Source of the DNA: Basidiobolus meristosporus CBS 931.73
Lineage: Eukaryota > Basidiobolomycota > Basidiobolomycetes > Basidiobolales > Basidiobolaceae
DNA length: 64,000 nt
Direction of reading: 5' to 3'
NCBI GenBank assembly: GCA_002104905.1
Contig: MCFE01000249.1
Coordinates: 50,616 to 114,615, forward strand
Positions 34,343-47,284 of the stretch are shown one piece after another. How positions within the stretch are numbered: position 1 is the stretch's first letter; each line of letters begins with the position of its first letter. The position numbers were made by a program, and so were the translations under genes. The notes below the pieces were generated by a model. The model saw only the letters and a program-made list of their open reading frames with translations, was not told the origin of the DNA and ran no database searches.

Positions 34343-35034
34343 ATGTCTGAATCTTCAGTCAAACGTATCTCCACTAGAGGCTCCGGTGCCAAAAAAGGCC
34401 CCCAAAAGTATCAAAACACAGTTGCGTATAAACATAACAAGAACTCGAAGAAAACACGCGCCATCAATGCCTTGCCTATTTCCGGGCTATGCCAGCGTTG
34501 TCATGATGTTCTTGAGTGGAGAAAGAAGTTCAGAAAGTACAAACCTTTGACCACTGCCAAGAAATGGTATTCAGACTGTTCTCTATCAATACCGTACACC
34601 TTTTCTGATATTTTATCTTTGAACAGTGTTTGCTGTGGCCAAAAGAGCGTAAAGGAGGCCTACCATGTACTTTGTAATAAGTGCGCTGATGACAAAAAGG
34701 TCTGCGCAAAGTGTCAGGAGAGCAAGCAGATTCTTCCAAGGTTGGTTTTAACTATTAGCGTAATATGTTTGGGGACCAATCTTAATCACTACTTTGCAGC
34801 ACTGTTAAAGACGAAAAGGTCCTTATGGCAGAGAGATTGCAAGAAGAACGCTTGCTTGCTAGCATGTCGGAAAGAGAACGTCGTTCATATCTGAGAAAGG
34901 CGGAAAGAGGCGAGGACTCTGATGAGGAATCTAATGACGACGAAAGTTTGGGAGAGGAGGACGAGGAAGAAGAAGAAGAAGAGAAGAGGAGAGGAGGAGG
35001 AGGCGGAAGACGAGGAAGTGGAGAAGAAAACTAA
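34343..35034 (+). CDS. DUF2039 protein, C9orf85 homologue (Cys-rich, function unknown)
   Basis: Three exons: 34343 to about 34567, from about 34628 to 34740, and from about 34800 to 35034. The protein reads MSESSVKRISTRGSGAKKGP, then QKYQNTVAYKHNKNSKKT. The zinc-binding-type block follows: ALPISGLCQRCHDVLEWRKK, FRKYKPL, then across the intron KKCVCCGQKSVKEAYHVLCN and KCADDKKVCAKCQESKQILP. Human C9orf85 has the same order (QKHQNTFSFKN, GVCQRCKEVLEWRVKYSKYK, CVKCLQKTVKDSYHIMCRPC). The number of CxxC pairs suggests zinc binding. The C-terminus is a highly acidic run followed by a Gly/Arg-rich end (RRGGGGGRRGSG), which resembles an RGG-like RNA-contact tail. No function is established for the family that I can recall. 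Confidence 0.85.
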
Positions 35035-35757
35035 TATTTAGATAAACTAATGTATATATATGGCAAAAGTTTAATAAATTCTTTGCAAAGCTCCATTCAT
35101 GGTGTAGTTTTCTTTGGGACTTGCCAGTTGAGCGCGATTCCTTTAGACCTTATTGATACAGACTGAATAAGATGCCAACAGTACCCACAAACAACTACTG
35201 TGTACTCTAACCTTTGCCAGAACTCTCGGCTTTTCAGCAGTTGGGTCCTACTTAACAGCTTTCCGGATGCAGGATTTTAAAGGCAAAGCAATACGAACTA
35301 TCAAAGTAATCAGGTCTATCTCTCCATGACGGAGAATTTAGCAGGAGCTACGCCAAAGATTTAGGCCATGAGAAGAATATCTATATATGCATACACAGAT
35401 GGCCACCACTCAGAATTATGCACAGTGGTCATGGAATAGATTGGCGATTCAAAGCCGCTCATTCTTGCTTAATTGATCGATTTTTCAATTCCAAGGATTT
35501 AGGATTTCCTAAACCATTCATTAATGGTCAAACTATTCACATTTTGACTTCACTCTCTCATCCTCCCGTAATACCACGTCCATCCATTTCGTTATCGAGG
35601 GTTTCCCCAAGTTTGCTTATCTCAGAGTAAGACGTATCTATTCCAGCGGTTCTCCCATTTCCCGTTTGGCAGAGCCGATTGAGTTAGACCTAGTGTAGAG
35701 TAGGAATTTACCGTAGAGAATTCACGCAAAAAAGCCCACCCAAGCGTAGAAAAAAAT
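35035..35757. other. Intergenic region before the RNF220-like gene
   Basis: About 720 bases. AATAAATTC near 35072 probably ends the DUF2039 transcript; the rest is presumably the promoter of the next gene. No gene is seen. Confidence 0.45.
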
Positions 35758-37160
35758 ATGTCCGAGCGTATCTTTATCAAACTACCCCTATCTGCTTTCA
35801 AGAATTTACCCGAAGAGTCGCAGACAAATGTCGAGCAGAACGCGGCCGATCCAGCAGAGTCCTCGACCCCGTTAGTAAACTCGTGTTTTCGGCAAAACCC
35901 CTGATAATTAAATCATCCGTTGACTTTGATAGACCGAAGAGGCGTAGAGGTAGACCGGCCGGCAAACGTAGCTCACCTATGACTCCAGTCAGCATAAGGT
36001 AACTTTCGCGTCGGGAAGACATCTCTGGCGAGCGATTAAATTGATTATCGTCCTAGCCCTACTGGGAAGCGGGAGGCAGCGGTAGCAGCTCGAGAAAAAC
36101 TCTCCAATTCCAACAAGAAGACCAAAGAATCGGTTAGTATTATTCGCGCGAATCGTCAACACCGAAACACTCACCAACCTTTCGTATGTCTACAGAAGAG
36201 CAGAAAGAGTAGATCAAGAAACACGTCCAGGTCACCTGGCGGGACTTCCAAAAATTCTTCCAACTGTAAGCGGGCTCTTTTAGCGAATATTCCAAATCTA
36301 GACAGCCACTCAACATCTCTTTAGCTTCTGGCGAAAGATCTCAGCGATGCTTCATATGTGAAGCAGTGCTTTCGGGAGATATTCATGAAATCACACAGCA
36401 TATTGATCAGTGCTTAACCACCCATGAGCTAGGGAACGAGTCACAAGATGCCACCACACCCGTAAGCCCCAGTTGTCGTTTTCACTTGTCAAACTAATTG
36501 TTAATCCCATGTCTCCCAGAGTTCGGTTTCTTCGACACAATTCGTCGAGTACGAATGGGCAGGGCAGAGTAGAGTGCGCGCCACATCCCTGCTCGAAGCA
36601 GGGTTCGCCGGGACTGGGTTTTTACCTTGTCGAAAAGAACAGGACGTGGAGGACGACCTCGACATTGATCAGGTAGAGGCCGAGGTGTACGGACAAGCTC
36701 AGTTCTCCGATCGAGACATTTTGATTTTAAAAGACCGAAATGACGATGAAGGATTGCAATATGAGAACGACACTCTACAGACCGAAGCAAGGTATTTCAA
36801 ATCGTCGGGTTCTTCTTTTTATGCTGTGTTCCTTACCATCACCGTCTAAGCAGCCAGGACTTACAGCCCGTTAGGACTTATCTGCCCGCCCCTAGTCACG
36901 TGGACTCCGGAACAAACGACAACGCCACCCAGTTGCTCATAGAGTCTCTTAAAGCCCAGGTGCAAGAGCAGAAGGCCTTGTCCGAGGCTGTTCAGAGATG
37001 TGTAATATGTCTTGATCCCTATCGATCACCTCTCGTCTCAGTAAGCTGCTGGCATGTTCATTGCGAAAAATGCTGGCTGCACACGTTGGGAGCCAAAAAG
37101 CTATGTCCCCAGTGCCAGTGCATCACCCAGCCAACTGACCTTCGAAGAATATATTTGTAA
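35758..37160 (+). CDS. RNF220-like RING E3 ubiquitin ligase with AT-hook-like motif
   Basis: About seven exons. The N-terminal exon reads MSERIFIKLPLSAFKNLPEE. The next encodes KRRRGRPAGKRSSPMTP, an AT-hook-like RGRP core. A later exon gives RSQRCFICEAVLSGDIHEIT followed by QHIDQCL, a C2HC/UBZ-like finger as in RNF220. Then comes the RNF220 signature YEWAGQSRVRATSLLEAGFA with GTGF, where the animal protein has YEWCGQKRIRATTLLEGGFR. The C-terminal RING reads CVICLDPYRSPLVSVSCWHV, then HCEKCWLHTLGAKKLCPQCQ, and ends PTDLRRIYL, nearly identical in pattern to RNF220 (CWHVHCEECWLRTLGAKKLC; PGDLRRIYL). A coiled-coil helix precedes the RING. Animal RNF220 acts in the nucleus on transcription regulators; targets here are unknown. 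Confidence 0.85.
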
Positions 37161-37508
37161 ATTTGTAATTGCATCGGTCTCGGTATTTCACGCGAGCACC
37201 ATAAGCCTTGCAGCGTATCGCCAACCCAGGAACCATATCCAGTGCCCTTTGTATAGCCAAGTTCTACCTGAAGCGCACATCTCGTCGTCGGAGCACGGGA
37301 TATAGACAACCCAACAACCCAACCTATGTATCAGTATAATAGTCGCCGGACTGCCCGAGGCATTTATCGCAGCCAGAGGATCGGATTTCGGAGCGATCCC
37401 CAGATTTTTTTTCAAATCAAGTTGACGGAGGTCAGGAATAAAAGTAACTGAAATTTACCAAACCCCCCTTCTTTCCCGTCATCACTTCGCCTGTCTCCTT
37501 TGGAAAAG

Positions 37509-37606
37509 GTCAGTTTCTATCCACGGACTGCTCAGCCCGAATCCATCAACAGCCCCCAGCATGAAGAGTACATTTGTATTAATTGCGCATGTTGTTCGTT
37601 ACATAG
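37509..37606 (+). other. Probable 5'-UTR intron of RPS10
   Basis: Donor GTCAGT at 37509 and acceptor CATAG ending at 37606, eight bases ahead of the RPS10 ATG (37614), bound a 98-nt stretch that would otherwise put an in-frame upstream extension unlike eS10 onto the protein. Transcript evidence is lacking. The 37161-37508 stretch before it is the 3' flank of the RNF220-like gene plus promoter. Confidence 0.55.
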
Positions 37607-37613
37607 ATTCATA

Positions 37614-38060
37614 ATGCTTATTCCCAAACAAAACCGCAAGCTTATCTATGAAAGCCTTTTCAAGGAGGGTGTCATGGTCGCCAAAAAGGACTTCAATGCC
37701 CCCAAGCATGATGAACTCGATGTCCCTAACCTCCAGGTCATCAAGGCCCTTCAATCCCTCAACTCCCGTGGATACGTGAAGACCCAGTTCTCGTGGCAGC
37801 ATTACTACTACTTCCTCACCAATGAAGGTATCGAGTACCTCCGTGAGTTCCTCCACCTTCCCGCTGAGATTGTCCCTGCCACCATGAAGAAGACCGCCCG
37901 CCCCGTCGGCATTCGTCCTCGCCCCGAAGGTGAGCGTCCATTCAGAGGCCCCCGTGGCGACCGTGAGGGTTACAGACGTAGTGAGAACAGCCAAAAGAAG
38001 GAAACCGCCACCGGTGACTTCAAGCCCGAATTCCGTGGTCGCCGTTCGGACCAACAATAA
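37614..38060 (+). CDS. RPS10: 40S ribosomal protein S10 (eS10)
   Basis: 148-residue uninterrupted frame. [20 protein letters not shown] is the conserved start, followed by [60 protein letters not shown] and [18 protein letters not shown]. The basic Gly/Arg-rich tail ([16 protein letters not shown]) is typical of eS10. A longer frame runs upstream to 37500 but the added residues do not belong to the family, so the start is set at 37614. Codon bias is that of a highly expressed gene. Confidence 0.98.
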   Translation: MLIPKQNRKLIYESLFKEGVMVAKKDFNAPKHDELDVPNLQVIKALQSLNSRGYVKTQFSWQHYYYFLTNEGIEYLREFLHLPAEIVPATMKKTARPVGIRPRPEGERPFRGPRGDREGYRRSENSQKKETATGDFKPEFRGRRSDQQ

Positions 38061-38204
38061 ATCCCTCAAAACTTGCCAATTTTCATTTTATAAAATTCCA
38101 ATAGTTTGAGGCGTTGAACGAGAATCTGTGCTATCTGTCTTGTGTGTATGTGAAATAAGCATTTGGGGGGGATGATGGCTGCTTTACTTTATGTATATGT
38201 GTGT

Positions 38205-40018
<1,814 letters not shown>

Positions 40019-40216
40019 TCACAGTGGCAGTGGCGGCATTATATACATCGCTCGTGAAATTTTTTCCAATAAAAATGCGGGGTTCCATCTTAGTAAGCCG
40101 TTTCAGCGCGACAGATTCAATATTTAGAACGTTTATAAATGTAACAGATTGACAGAGATTTGCTTGGACTGTATATTTTATTGGAATGTGTATTAATGGG
40201 GAGAAAAGTCCAAAAC

Positions 40217-41486
40217 TTAAGCGGAAAGATCCTTCTTGAGAGTACCCAAGAATGCCTTCTTCTCGTCGGCGGTTTGGAAACGACCGTGTCCGAACTTGGA
40301 GGAGGTATCGATGAACTTGAGGGAGACCTTCTCGAGGGCGGATCTCTTGGTGTGGACCAAGAGAGACTTACGGAGGGTCAAGACTCTCTTCTTGACACCA
40401 ATGCAACATCCCTTGATCATGATGAAGTCCTCATTGACGTTACCGTAGTGAGGGAAACCACCCATGGGAGTGATGTTCTTGGCGGTGAGATCGTACTCGG
40501 TGCTGGCGGAGGTCTTGTCGGATCCGTTGGCGATGCGGTAGATCTTCTTGTTGACCTCAGTACGGTGGTGGAAACCGTTTTGACCAGCACGAGGAACAGA
40601 GTACATAACACGGGAAGGATGCCAGGCACCAATACAGGCAACCTTACGAAGACCCTTGTGGGTCTTACGGGGAAGCTTCTTGGTTCCCCAACGGTGGGTA
40701 ACACCTTCGAAACCCTTACCCTTGGTGACACCGATGACATCGATCATCTCGTCTTGCTCGAACACGGAGGAGACGTCAACAGTCTTCTCGAAGTGCTCCT
40801 GGGCCCATTCGACCTTTTGGGAGACGGAACCACCGTTGAGTTGGATTTCGGCAATGTGAGCCTTCTTTTGACCGATCTTGACCTTACGGACTTGGGTGTG
40901 GGCGAGGACACGGACAACGGTGCAGTACTTCTTGATACGTTCCAATTCACGAAGGATGGGCTTGGCACCATCGGCGTGCTTCTTGGCATACTTGGTGAAA
41001 GCCTTCTTCTTGGAGCGGTACCAGTTCTTGTAGAATCTACGCTTGACTTCGTCGGAAAGATGCTCGGCCCAGACGGTGGTCAAGGAGCGAAGACCACGGG
41101 GGGTCTCGACGTAACCGACAACACCGACAACAACCATGGCAGGAGCCTCGATGATGGTGACAGGCTCAACGATTTCCTTCTTGTGGTTCTTGGATCCAGG
41201 ACGATCCAAGTCACGGACAATGTGAGTCATACCGGCCTTGTAGCCCAAGAAGGCGGTCATGTGAACAGGCTTGGAGGGATCATCCTTGGGGAAGGACTTG
41301 ACTCTTCCTCTATGTCTTCTGGCGCGCTTGCGGGGAAGGAATCCTAACGAACCGTGGCGGGGAGCCTCGTACTTACGGTGAGACTAAGTTATTGAAGAAC
41401 GATAGTTAGCATATACTCCTCCACATGAAAGAACACCCATCCGTCGATGGATGTGCCCATCAGCAATCGATACTAGAACTTACCAT
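40217..41486 (-). CDS. RPL3: 60S ribosomal protein L3 (uL3)
   Basis: Two coding exons: the ATG alone at 41484-41486, a 100-nt intron (41384-41483, GTAAGT...TTAG), then 40217-41383, for a total of 389 residues. The protein reads M then [20 protein letters not shown], then [20 protein letters not shown] and [20 protein letters not shown]. The peptidyl-transferase-centre loop is intact ([40 protein letters not shown]), with the histidine methylated in yeast preserved in the PTC-facing region. Strong codon bias explains a 395-codon antisense frame. The 5' flank up to the VMA10 3' end is about 375 bases. Confidence 0.99.
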
Positions 41487-41861
41487 GGTAGTCTAAGATG
41501 TGGAAGAGAGAGGATGCTCAATGGCCGGAGATTAGGAATTTATTGGCCATGAGGCAATGGGGATAATCCATCTGAAAAAAATCTTTTACGACCACCATGG
41601 GTTCGATTGTTTTGTTGGCTTAAATGTTGCTTAACTAGACTCGATGTTGCCCAGAATAATCTTGGAAAACGCTTGGTTGGTGAGTTGGTGGGTTCGTGGG
41701 TTGCAGTTTGCAGTTTGCTTTCTTCAATGCATGGTGTTTATTAACTTAACATTTCTGAGAACATCAAAGGTAACTTAAAATTATAGCGGTTGCAAGGCAT
41801 GAAATTAATATGACAGGAGAGTGTGCGGAGTGACCGGAGAGTCAAGAATGATTGGGTGTAT
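41487..41861. other. RPL3 promoter and VMA10 3' flank
   Basis: 375 bases between two genes on the same strand. A directly repeated GGTTGGTGAGTTGGTGGGTTC-like tract lies near 41675-41700, with two copies of GCAGTTT at 41704-41717. No gene. Confidence 0.45.
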
Positions 41862-42328
41862 TTAGGCACGAGCGTTGACGTGAATCTTGGGCTTGACGTT
41901 GGTGACGGTCTCCAAAAGCTTAGCCAAGACCTTTTCCTTGTTTTCCTTGAAGGCGGCTTCAACATGCTTCATGCTCTCTTGAGTCTCTTGGAGAACCTTT
42001 TGGGCACCTTGATCGGAGGAACCAAGATGCTCTTGCTCCATAGCCTTGAATTCTTGAGCCTTCTCAGCCTTGATGACCTCAATCTCCTTGGCGGCTTCGG
42101 AACGAGCCTCCTTCAAGCGTTGCACACGGTCTGCAGGACGTTTGTTAGGTCGGATGCTCAAAAAGGGGACATCGAGGAGGGAAAACTTACATTGCTTAGC
42201 TTGTTGAACAATTCTGGAGGCCTCCTTTTCAGCCTCAAGGAGAGTTTGGATACCTTGTGAGTTGGAAGCAGACTACAGAAAAGTTAGCCAGTTTTCCGGA
42301 TACACCTGAGAAGCTTGCAACCTACCAT
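41862..42328 (-). CDS. VMA10: V-type ATPase subunit G
   Basis: Subunit G forms the peripheral stalk of the vacuolar proton pump with subunit E. Three exons: ATG alone (42326-42328), 42191-42272 and 41862-42130, giving 117 residues, the family's usual length. The order is M, then SASNSQGIQTLLEAEKEASR, IVQQAKQYRVQRLKEARSEA, AKEIEVIKAEKAQEFKAMEQ and the C-terminal helix. It is almost entirely alpha-helical and charged. The N-terminal QGIQTLLEAEKEA and RVQRLKEARSEA blocks are diagnostic for the family. First intron 53 nt, second 60 nt. Confidence 0.96.
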
Positions 42329-43269
42329 TTCGAGAAGACTAGGGGTGGAAGTGGAATATAGAGTAAGAAGTCAAGCAGGAGCTTAGGAAGGTGGTGGTAC
42401 TTGTATTTAGGCTAAGGGAATGCCGAGCTAGAATCTTGAGCAACCAGGAATCAAGACCCATATGTAATTGGCCGTATCAATAAATAGGGAAAGAATTTAA
42501 CTACAGTATCCTTATGTGAGTAGTGGGGCGAAATATCTGCGAATCACATAATTGAATTTCATCCACCTTGACAAACTTTAATATTCAACTTGATTCATAT
42601 AGATTATAGATGTATATATTCTTATTATTTATCGTAAACTCCCCTCTGGATACTTGACATGCCCAAATACAGAATGGAATTTCTCCAAATACCTACTGTG
42701 ACCAATCGACTATGTAGTCACATGACCTTTGGTCAGGTGATATAGCCCACTAGGTAGATATCGGAGAGAGTCAATATAGTTTAATTGGAATAACTCGATT
42801 TGTAATTTAGCCACATCCTCAACATTCTAAAAATTCCCTAGAAATCTACATTGTTTGAATGCTCTGTGGTATGCAAATGATGATCTTGGGAACAATATAA
42901 TTAAGGACTTCTGTAGACCCAAGCCAATCACGCAGTTTAGTGTCACCATGAGGGCCGGATTGAGATGAATTTAAGCTTCTTTGTGTTTCTTGAAATTCGT
43001 TGGCAATCCATTTCCCAAGGAGCGCGAGTGAGTGAAGGTGGCTGGGATGTCACATTCTCGTGGGTCCATCACTTTTGGTTGTGGCAATGATTTATACACC
43101 ATACCTTAGCATGACTGATCATGTTCGTGCATAAAGTTAGCCGAAGTTAACCATTTTGCATTGCAGTGCGATTTTGCATAGCAATGCGTTGTTTTATTTC
43201 GGCCCATTTTAATTTCCATCAAGTTGCCTCATCGACCTCATTGTAACTCATAATCACTATTAAGAAACA
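42329..43269. other. Intergenic region between VMA10 and the E2 gene (divergent promoters)
   Basis: About 940 bases, AT-rich, no gene found. A GGTCACATGACC-like partial palindrome near 42715-42740 (TAGTCACATGACC..GGTCAGGTGA) resembles a bHLH or CACGTG-related site. Two short words GCATTGCAGTGCGATTTTGCAT and GCATAGCAATGCG near 43160-43190 form overlapping inverted pieces. Confidence 0.45.
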
Positions 43270-44113
43270 ATGGCTTTAAAGAGAATTCAGAAGGTGAGCC
43301 TGCGGTCCAGATTAGAAGACATCACATACCGATTGTCCCTCCCTTAGTCGCTCTATTGATCGGAGCAGACCAAGTTGGATGATCACTATATGCCACTCTA
43401 ACGTTAACGAAATTATGGTTCTAGGAACTTATAGAACTAAACCAGCTTCCACTCAACAACGTTAGCGCCTCTCCAGTAGAAGATGATAACTTGTTATTGT
43501 GGCAGGGTAATTTGATAAAAGAGTCGAATCTATTAGGGTACTTTACTAAGATACTTCTCCCATCCTGATAGGAACTATTACCGGCTCAGTACGTTTTTAC
43601 TACAGACCTGTCGTCTTTAGGTGCTAATTGGCTGATACACTCTTTACTCCCTAGCCCCTAACCCCATACAAAGGAGGTCACTTCAAATTTGAGATTCTCT
43701 TCCCCATAGATTACCCCTTCAAAGCACCCAAGGTAAGCAAAGCATCGACCATTGCATATTGGTGTGTACATCGATACTGACCATCGGTTGTAGGTGAAGT
43801 TCCTTACCAAAATATATCATCCGAACATTGACTCCGATGAAGGCTCTATTTGTATGCCTCTGTTGAAAACCGAGGTTTGGAAACCGTCCATTAAAATTCA
43901 CGCAGGTAACCTAGCCACCCATTTATTTCGCTTTCACAGTGCTTTCACTAACTGCTCACTGTTTAACCCCAAGTTCTTAACGCATTGGCTGACCTTTTGG
44001 ACAACCCTAACCCTGATGATGCAATCGTTGGTTCTATCGCTGAGGTTTATAATACTGACCAACCAAGGTTCATCAAAACGGCCAAGGAATGGACCAAAAA
44101 ATATGCCTCCTAA
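43270..44113 (+). CDS. Ubiquitin-conjugating enzyme E2, UBE2L3-like
   Basis: Six exons were resolved: 43270-43293, 43425-43506, a 17-nt micro-exon 43572-43588, 43655-43732, 43794-43905 and 43974-44113; total 150 residues. It reads MALKRIQKELIELNQLP, then DNLLLWQGTITGS and PYKGGHFKFEILFPIDYPFK. The active-site block is KIYHPNIDSDEGSICMPLL, with HPN and the catalytic Cys, followed by KTEVWKPSIKIHAVLNALAD and a C-terminal KTAKEWTKKYAS. TWQG-like, TKIYHPNID and WKP residues point to UBE2L3 (UbcH7) rather than Ubc4/5, though the start MALKRIQKEL resembles Ubc4/5. UBE2L3 works only with HECT and RBR ligases because of its cysteine-only reactivity; whether that applies here is open. Confidence 0.9.
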
Positions 44114-44214
44114 CTTGCACCCCCTCCCACAATGACAACAGTAAATTTCCTGTGGCACTTGTATTATCAGATATCATATTATTGTGTTGTCAGATCACGC
44201 TGTTCAAACGAGAT

Positions 44215-45127
44215 TTAATAAAATACTACATCTTCTGGACGGACCGGGTGCTTGAGCGGGATGACGCTTTCTTTTTTGACATCTCGTGCGAGCGCTTTTC
44301 GCATATCTAGGGTTGAGGAGTTGGTTAGTGAAAACGATCCCGCCATCTGGGTAGGGCTTGGGCTTGGGCTTACCAAACGCATCCTCTGAGTCGACTCCCG
44401 AGTAATATCCTAGCACCCGTCGATACACCGTGTAGCCAAGCTTTTCGTACATCCCGATCGCCACCTTATTCGATGCTCGTACGAAGAGGTCGACAAAATA
44501 TCCGTTGTAGCTGAGATGGTGTAAGTATTGGCTGGCGATGGATAAGGGTATTGAGAAGCGTTACGTTTTCTCGGACACCTCCTCTAGAATGTCCATCAAT
44601 CCATTGGCTAAACCTAGGCGGCGATATTCTGGAGCAACTGTCAGGGCAGTGACGTGCCCGTGCCATTCTTTATTACGCCCTTCGGTTTTACCCATGACTG
44701 AAGGCGGGGGAAGGCTCGTTAGAAACTCTACCACATCGTTAGCACATTGTAGACTGGTGACTCAACTGTATCCCATGAGGGTTTTGTTTGGCGATTCGGT
44801 AACGTAGAAGATATCGGGCCAACGGGCTAAATAGCTCAGGTAGAAAGAGATGTTATACTAAGAAAAGTTGCGTTAGCAATCCTTTCGGTTCGTTGGTTTA
44901 ATCAGAGAGAGGGGGGGGGTGAATGGCTAGATCGGCCGTTTTTTCTTCAAACTGTGGCTAGAGAATAAAGGCTCACCGTCTCTGTCAAAACATCCAAGTT
45001 GCTGGTGGAATAGAGGGGTTTAATCGCAAGAACGATAAAGTCGTATCCAACCAACATGAACATACGGGACTTACATATTGTTAAATTTGAAAAGATCTCC
45101 GGTGGTGAAGCGACGAATGCTGGTCAT
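44215..45127 (-). CDS. NAA20: NAA20, catalytic subunit of N-terminal acetyltransferase B
   Basis: NatB acetylates nascent proteins starting Met-Asp/Glu/Asn/Gln. The start at 45127 reads MTSIRRFTTGDLFKFNN, then across introns NLDVLTET, YNISFYLSYLARWPDIFYVT and ESPNKTLMGY, GKTEGRNKEWHGHVTALTVA, PEYRRLGLANGLMDILEEVS, then YNGYFVDLFVRASNKVAIGM and YEKLGYTVYRRVLGYYSG. The end reads DMRKALARDVKKESVIPLKH and PEDVVFY. The acetyl-CoA motif RRLGLA (R-x-x-G-x-A) is present. Five or so exons, about 170 residues as in yeast Nat3 relatives. It is convergent with the E2 gene, with only about 100 bases between stops. Confidence 0.94.
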
Positions 45128-45341
45128 TGTGGTGAGAGACTTACTGCTGGTAAGAAGAAAAGCCAACAATCAACAAACAGCGATATAGAGTCGACCGAGG
45201 TTCAACAAATTTTATCAGATATCTAGATCTTTGGTTGATTTTCCACACGATGAATCAGTTGGTTCAAGTACGATTTATTGGAATAATGCAGGTTTGGTTT
45301 GTACTGGTATGAATGTGGCTTATGGTTTGTATTAATGCAGC

Positions 45342-46730
45342 TTAAGCCTTGAAGTAGTTGGCGGGAACAAATGGCATCTTGACAACTTGTGCCTTTTGGA
45401 TTCTGTTTCTAACCTTGACGGACAACTCGGTGCCGGCCTTGTGGTAGCCGTTCTTGACGTAGGCCATGGCGATGTTCTTCTTCAAGGATGGGGATGGGAC
45501 TCCGCTGGTAACCTCACCGATCTTCTCACCCTCGGCATTCAAGATCTCGCTGTGATCTCTGGCGGGGGCGCCTTGGACAACAAGACCAACTCTTCTTTGG
45601 GACACACCGCCCTTGATTTGTGGAAGGATGTGCTCAGCTCCCAAGAAACCGCCCTCTTCACGTCTGCGCTTGCCAATGGTCCAGGTAAGACCAGCCTCAA
45701 CAGGGGTGATGTCCTCATTCAAATCGTTACCATAGAGGCAAAGACCAGCCTCCAAACGAAGGGAGTCACGGGCACCCAGACCGGCCAACTCAACGTCGGG
45801 GTCCTGAAGCAAGAGTTCGGTAATGGCGGTGATTTCGGGAGTGGGGATGGAGAGTTCGAAACCATCCTCACCGGTGTATCCGGAGCGGGCTACGTGGCAT
45901 TCAATTCCCTTGATGCTGAGGAACTGTCCTGTCATGAAGTTTAAGGTTCTCAAATCCTTGTCGGTAAGCTTTTGCAAAGCCTCGGCAGCCTTGGGGCCTT
46001 GGATGGCAATCAAGGAATGGTCATCAATGATGCTGAGCTCGGCATCACCACCCTTTTGTTGGAATTCTTGAAGGTGCTTGCGGATGTGTGCCAAGTCCTT
46101 ATCAGCGCAACCAGCGTTGGAAACAATGTAAAGAGAATCCTTGTGTTGGGAAATGATGGTATCATCGATGATTCCTCCCTTCTCGTTGGTGAAAACGGAA
46201 AGGGTGCCGCTTCCCAATGGGAGGTTCTTGATGTCGCCGACGCAAAGCTTCTCGATGAAGTCATGTCTGTCTTTACCAGTCAATCTAGATCGGCCCAACG
46301 GTTAATGCTCTGTGTGTGTGCGTGGGAGGGGAGTATCATTTGCGCAACAAACCTGGTTTGTAACATATGGGAGACGTCGAAAATAGAGGCCTTCTCGCGA
46401 GTGTGGAGGTGGGACTGCAAGACACCGAGGGAAGCATACTTGACTGGCATAGAGTAACCGGCATAAGGGACCATTTGGGCACCATTTTGGAGATGCAAGT
46501 CGAACAAAGCGGTCTTCTTGAGCTCTGAAGCGGAACCTTGTTAGTTGTGATTCCATCTGTAATGCCAGACAAACAGCTTACCTTGGCTAGCGGCGGTCTC
46601 GGCTAAAATCAAGGGAAACTAGATTAGTCAACGAGCCCCTAATCATATAGTCGAAATATTTACCAGCGCTGGAGGCATAGCCACGGATGGCTGCTTGTTT
46701 GAAGGCACGTTGGGCAAAGTTCTTGAACAT
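45342..46730 (-). CDS. GCV1: Aminomethyltransferase, glycine cleavage T protein
   Basis: The T protein transfers the methylene group from the lipoyl H protein to tetrahydrofolate and releases ammonia, in the mitochondrial matrix. The start at 46730 reads MFKNFAQRAFKQAAIRGYAS, a presequence. It continues LKKTALFDLHLQNGAQMVPY, AGYSMPVKYASLGVLQSHLH, and TREKASIFDVSHML, then the large exon with RHDFIEKLCVGDIKNLPLGS, GGIIDDTIISQHKDSLYIVS, HVARSGYTGEDGFELSIPT, LGARDSLRLEAGLCLYGNDL, and NEDITPVEAGLTWTIGKRRR. The catalytic Asp of the D-V-S-H-M motif is present. Four exons; the large one carries high-expression codon bias, giving antisense shadow frames. Length about 400, normal for the family. Confidence 0.96.
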
Positions 46731-47284
46731 CGTCACTAGTTACAGAAGCGGATGAAGCTGTGAGAGACAAGGAGGGGTGGAGGGGTGCTATTTGAATGGT
46801 AGCCAGACTTTTGACATGCACCGAGATGATCCGATAACAACTCTTACTATTAGAGGAGTTGGTGTTTTAAAGATGAGTGGCTGACCTTAGATTATCTCTG
46901 TTCGACTACGTTTATTATCAAACCAACACCAATGATCATGGTGTGACCGATCCCACATATACATTTGCCATATAATAATTGCCCATATAATCGCCCATAC
47001 AATCGCCATGCGATTCCCATCAAAATGTTTCTTCACCTAACCGATTATCAGTGTAGCTGCATAGATGCTCGATGTATGATCTGAGTCCCACTCGAATGAG
47101 ATGTCCAATAATAATCCTCACGTATAGAGTAGATGGAACGTGACTGCAAGGTGTTTAGTCCTCTGGCTAAATGTATGCAACACTAGCTGGCAATCAGCAC
47201 CCATTGAATTTCCTTAGTGCTCGATGCTAGAATAATTCATCTCTTACTTTTCCATCAACTACATACAAATAAGCTCACTTGCCT
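46731..47284. other. Divergent promoter region of GCV1 and PEX4
   Basis: About 550 bases. Between 46965 and 47015 a short word recurs in degenerate form (GCCATATAATAATT, GCCCATATAATC, GCCCATACAATC, GCCATGCGATTC), which reads as four 11-14-base imperfect repeats. No gene. Confidence 0.45.

Noticed and set aside
40160-41347. 395-codon plus-strand open frame across RPL3
   Set aside because: Antisense to RPL3 and produced by its biased codon use; sequence is low-complexity Leu/Gly/Asp/Thr with no family match. Same reasoning for antisense frames over RPL15 (29718-30257), GCV1 (45387-45944), RPS10 (37599-38069) and the acyl-CoA synthetase (51053-51703).
43270-44113. E2 as Ubc4/Ubc5
   Set aside because: The first ten residues resemble Ubc4/5, but the WQG, TKIYHPNID and WKP residues around the active site fit UBE2L3 better.
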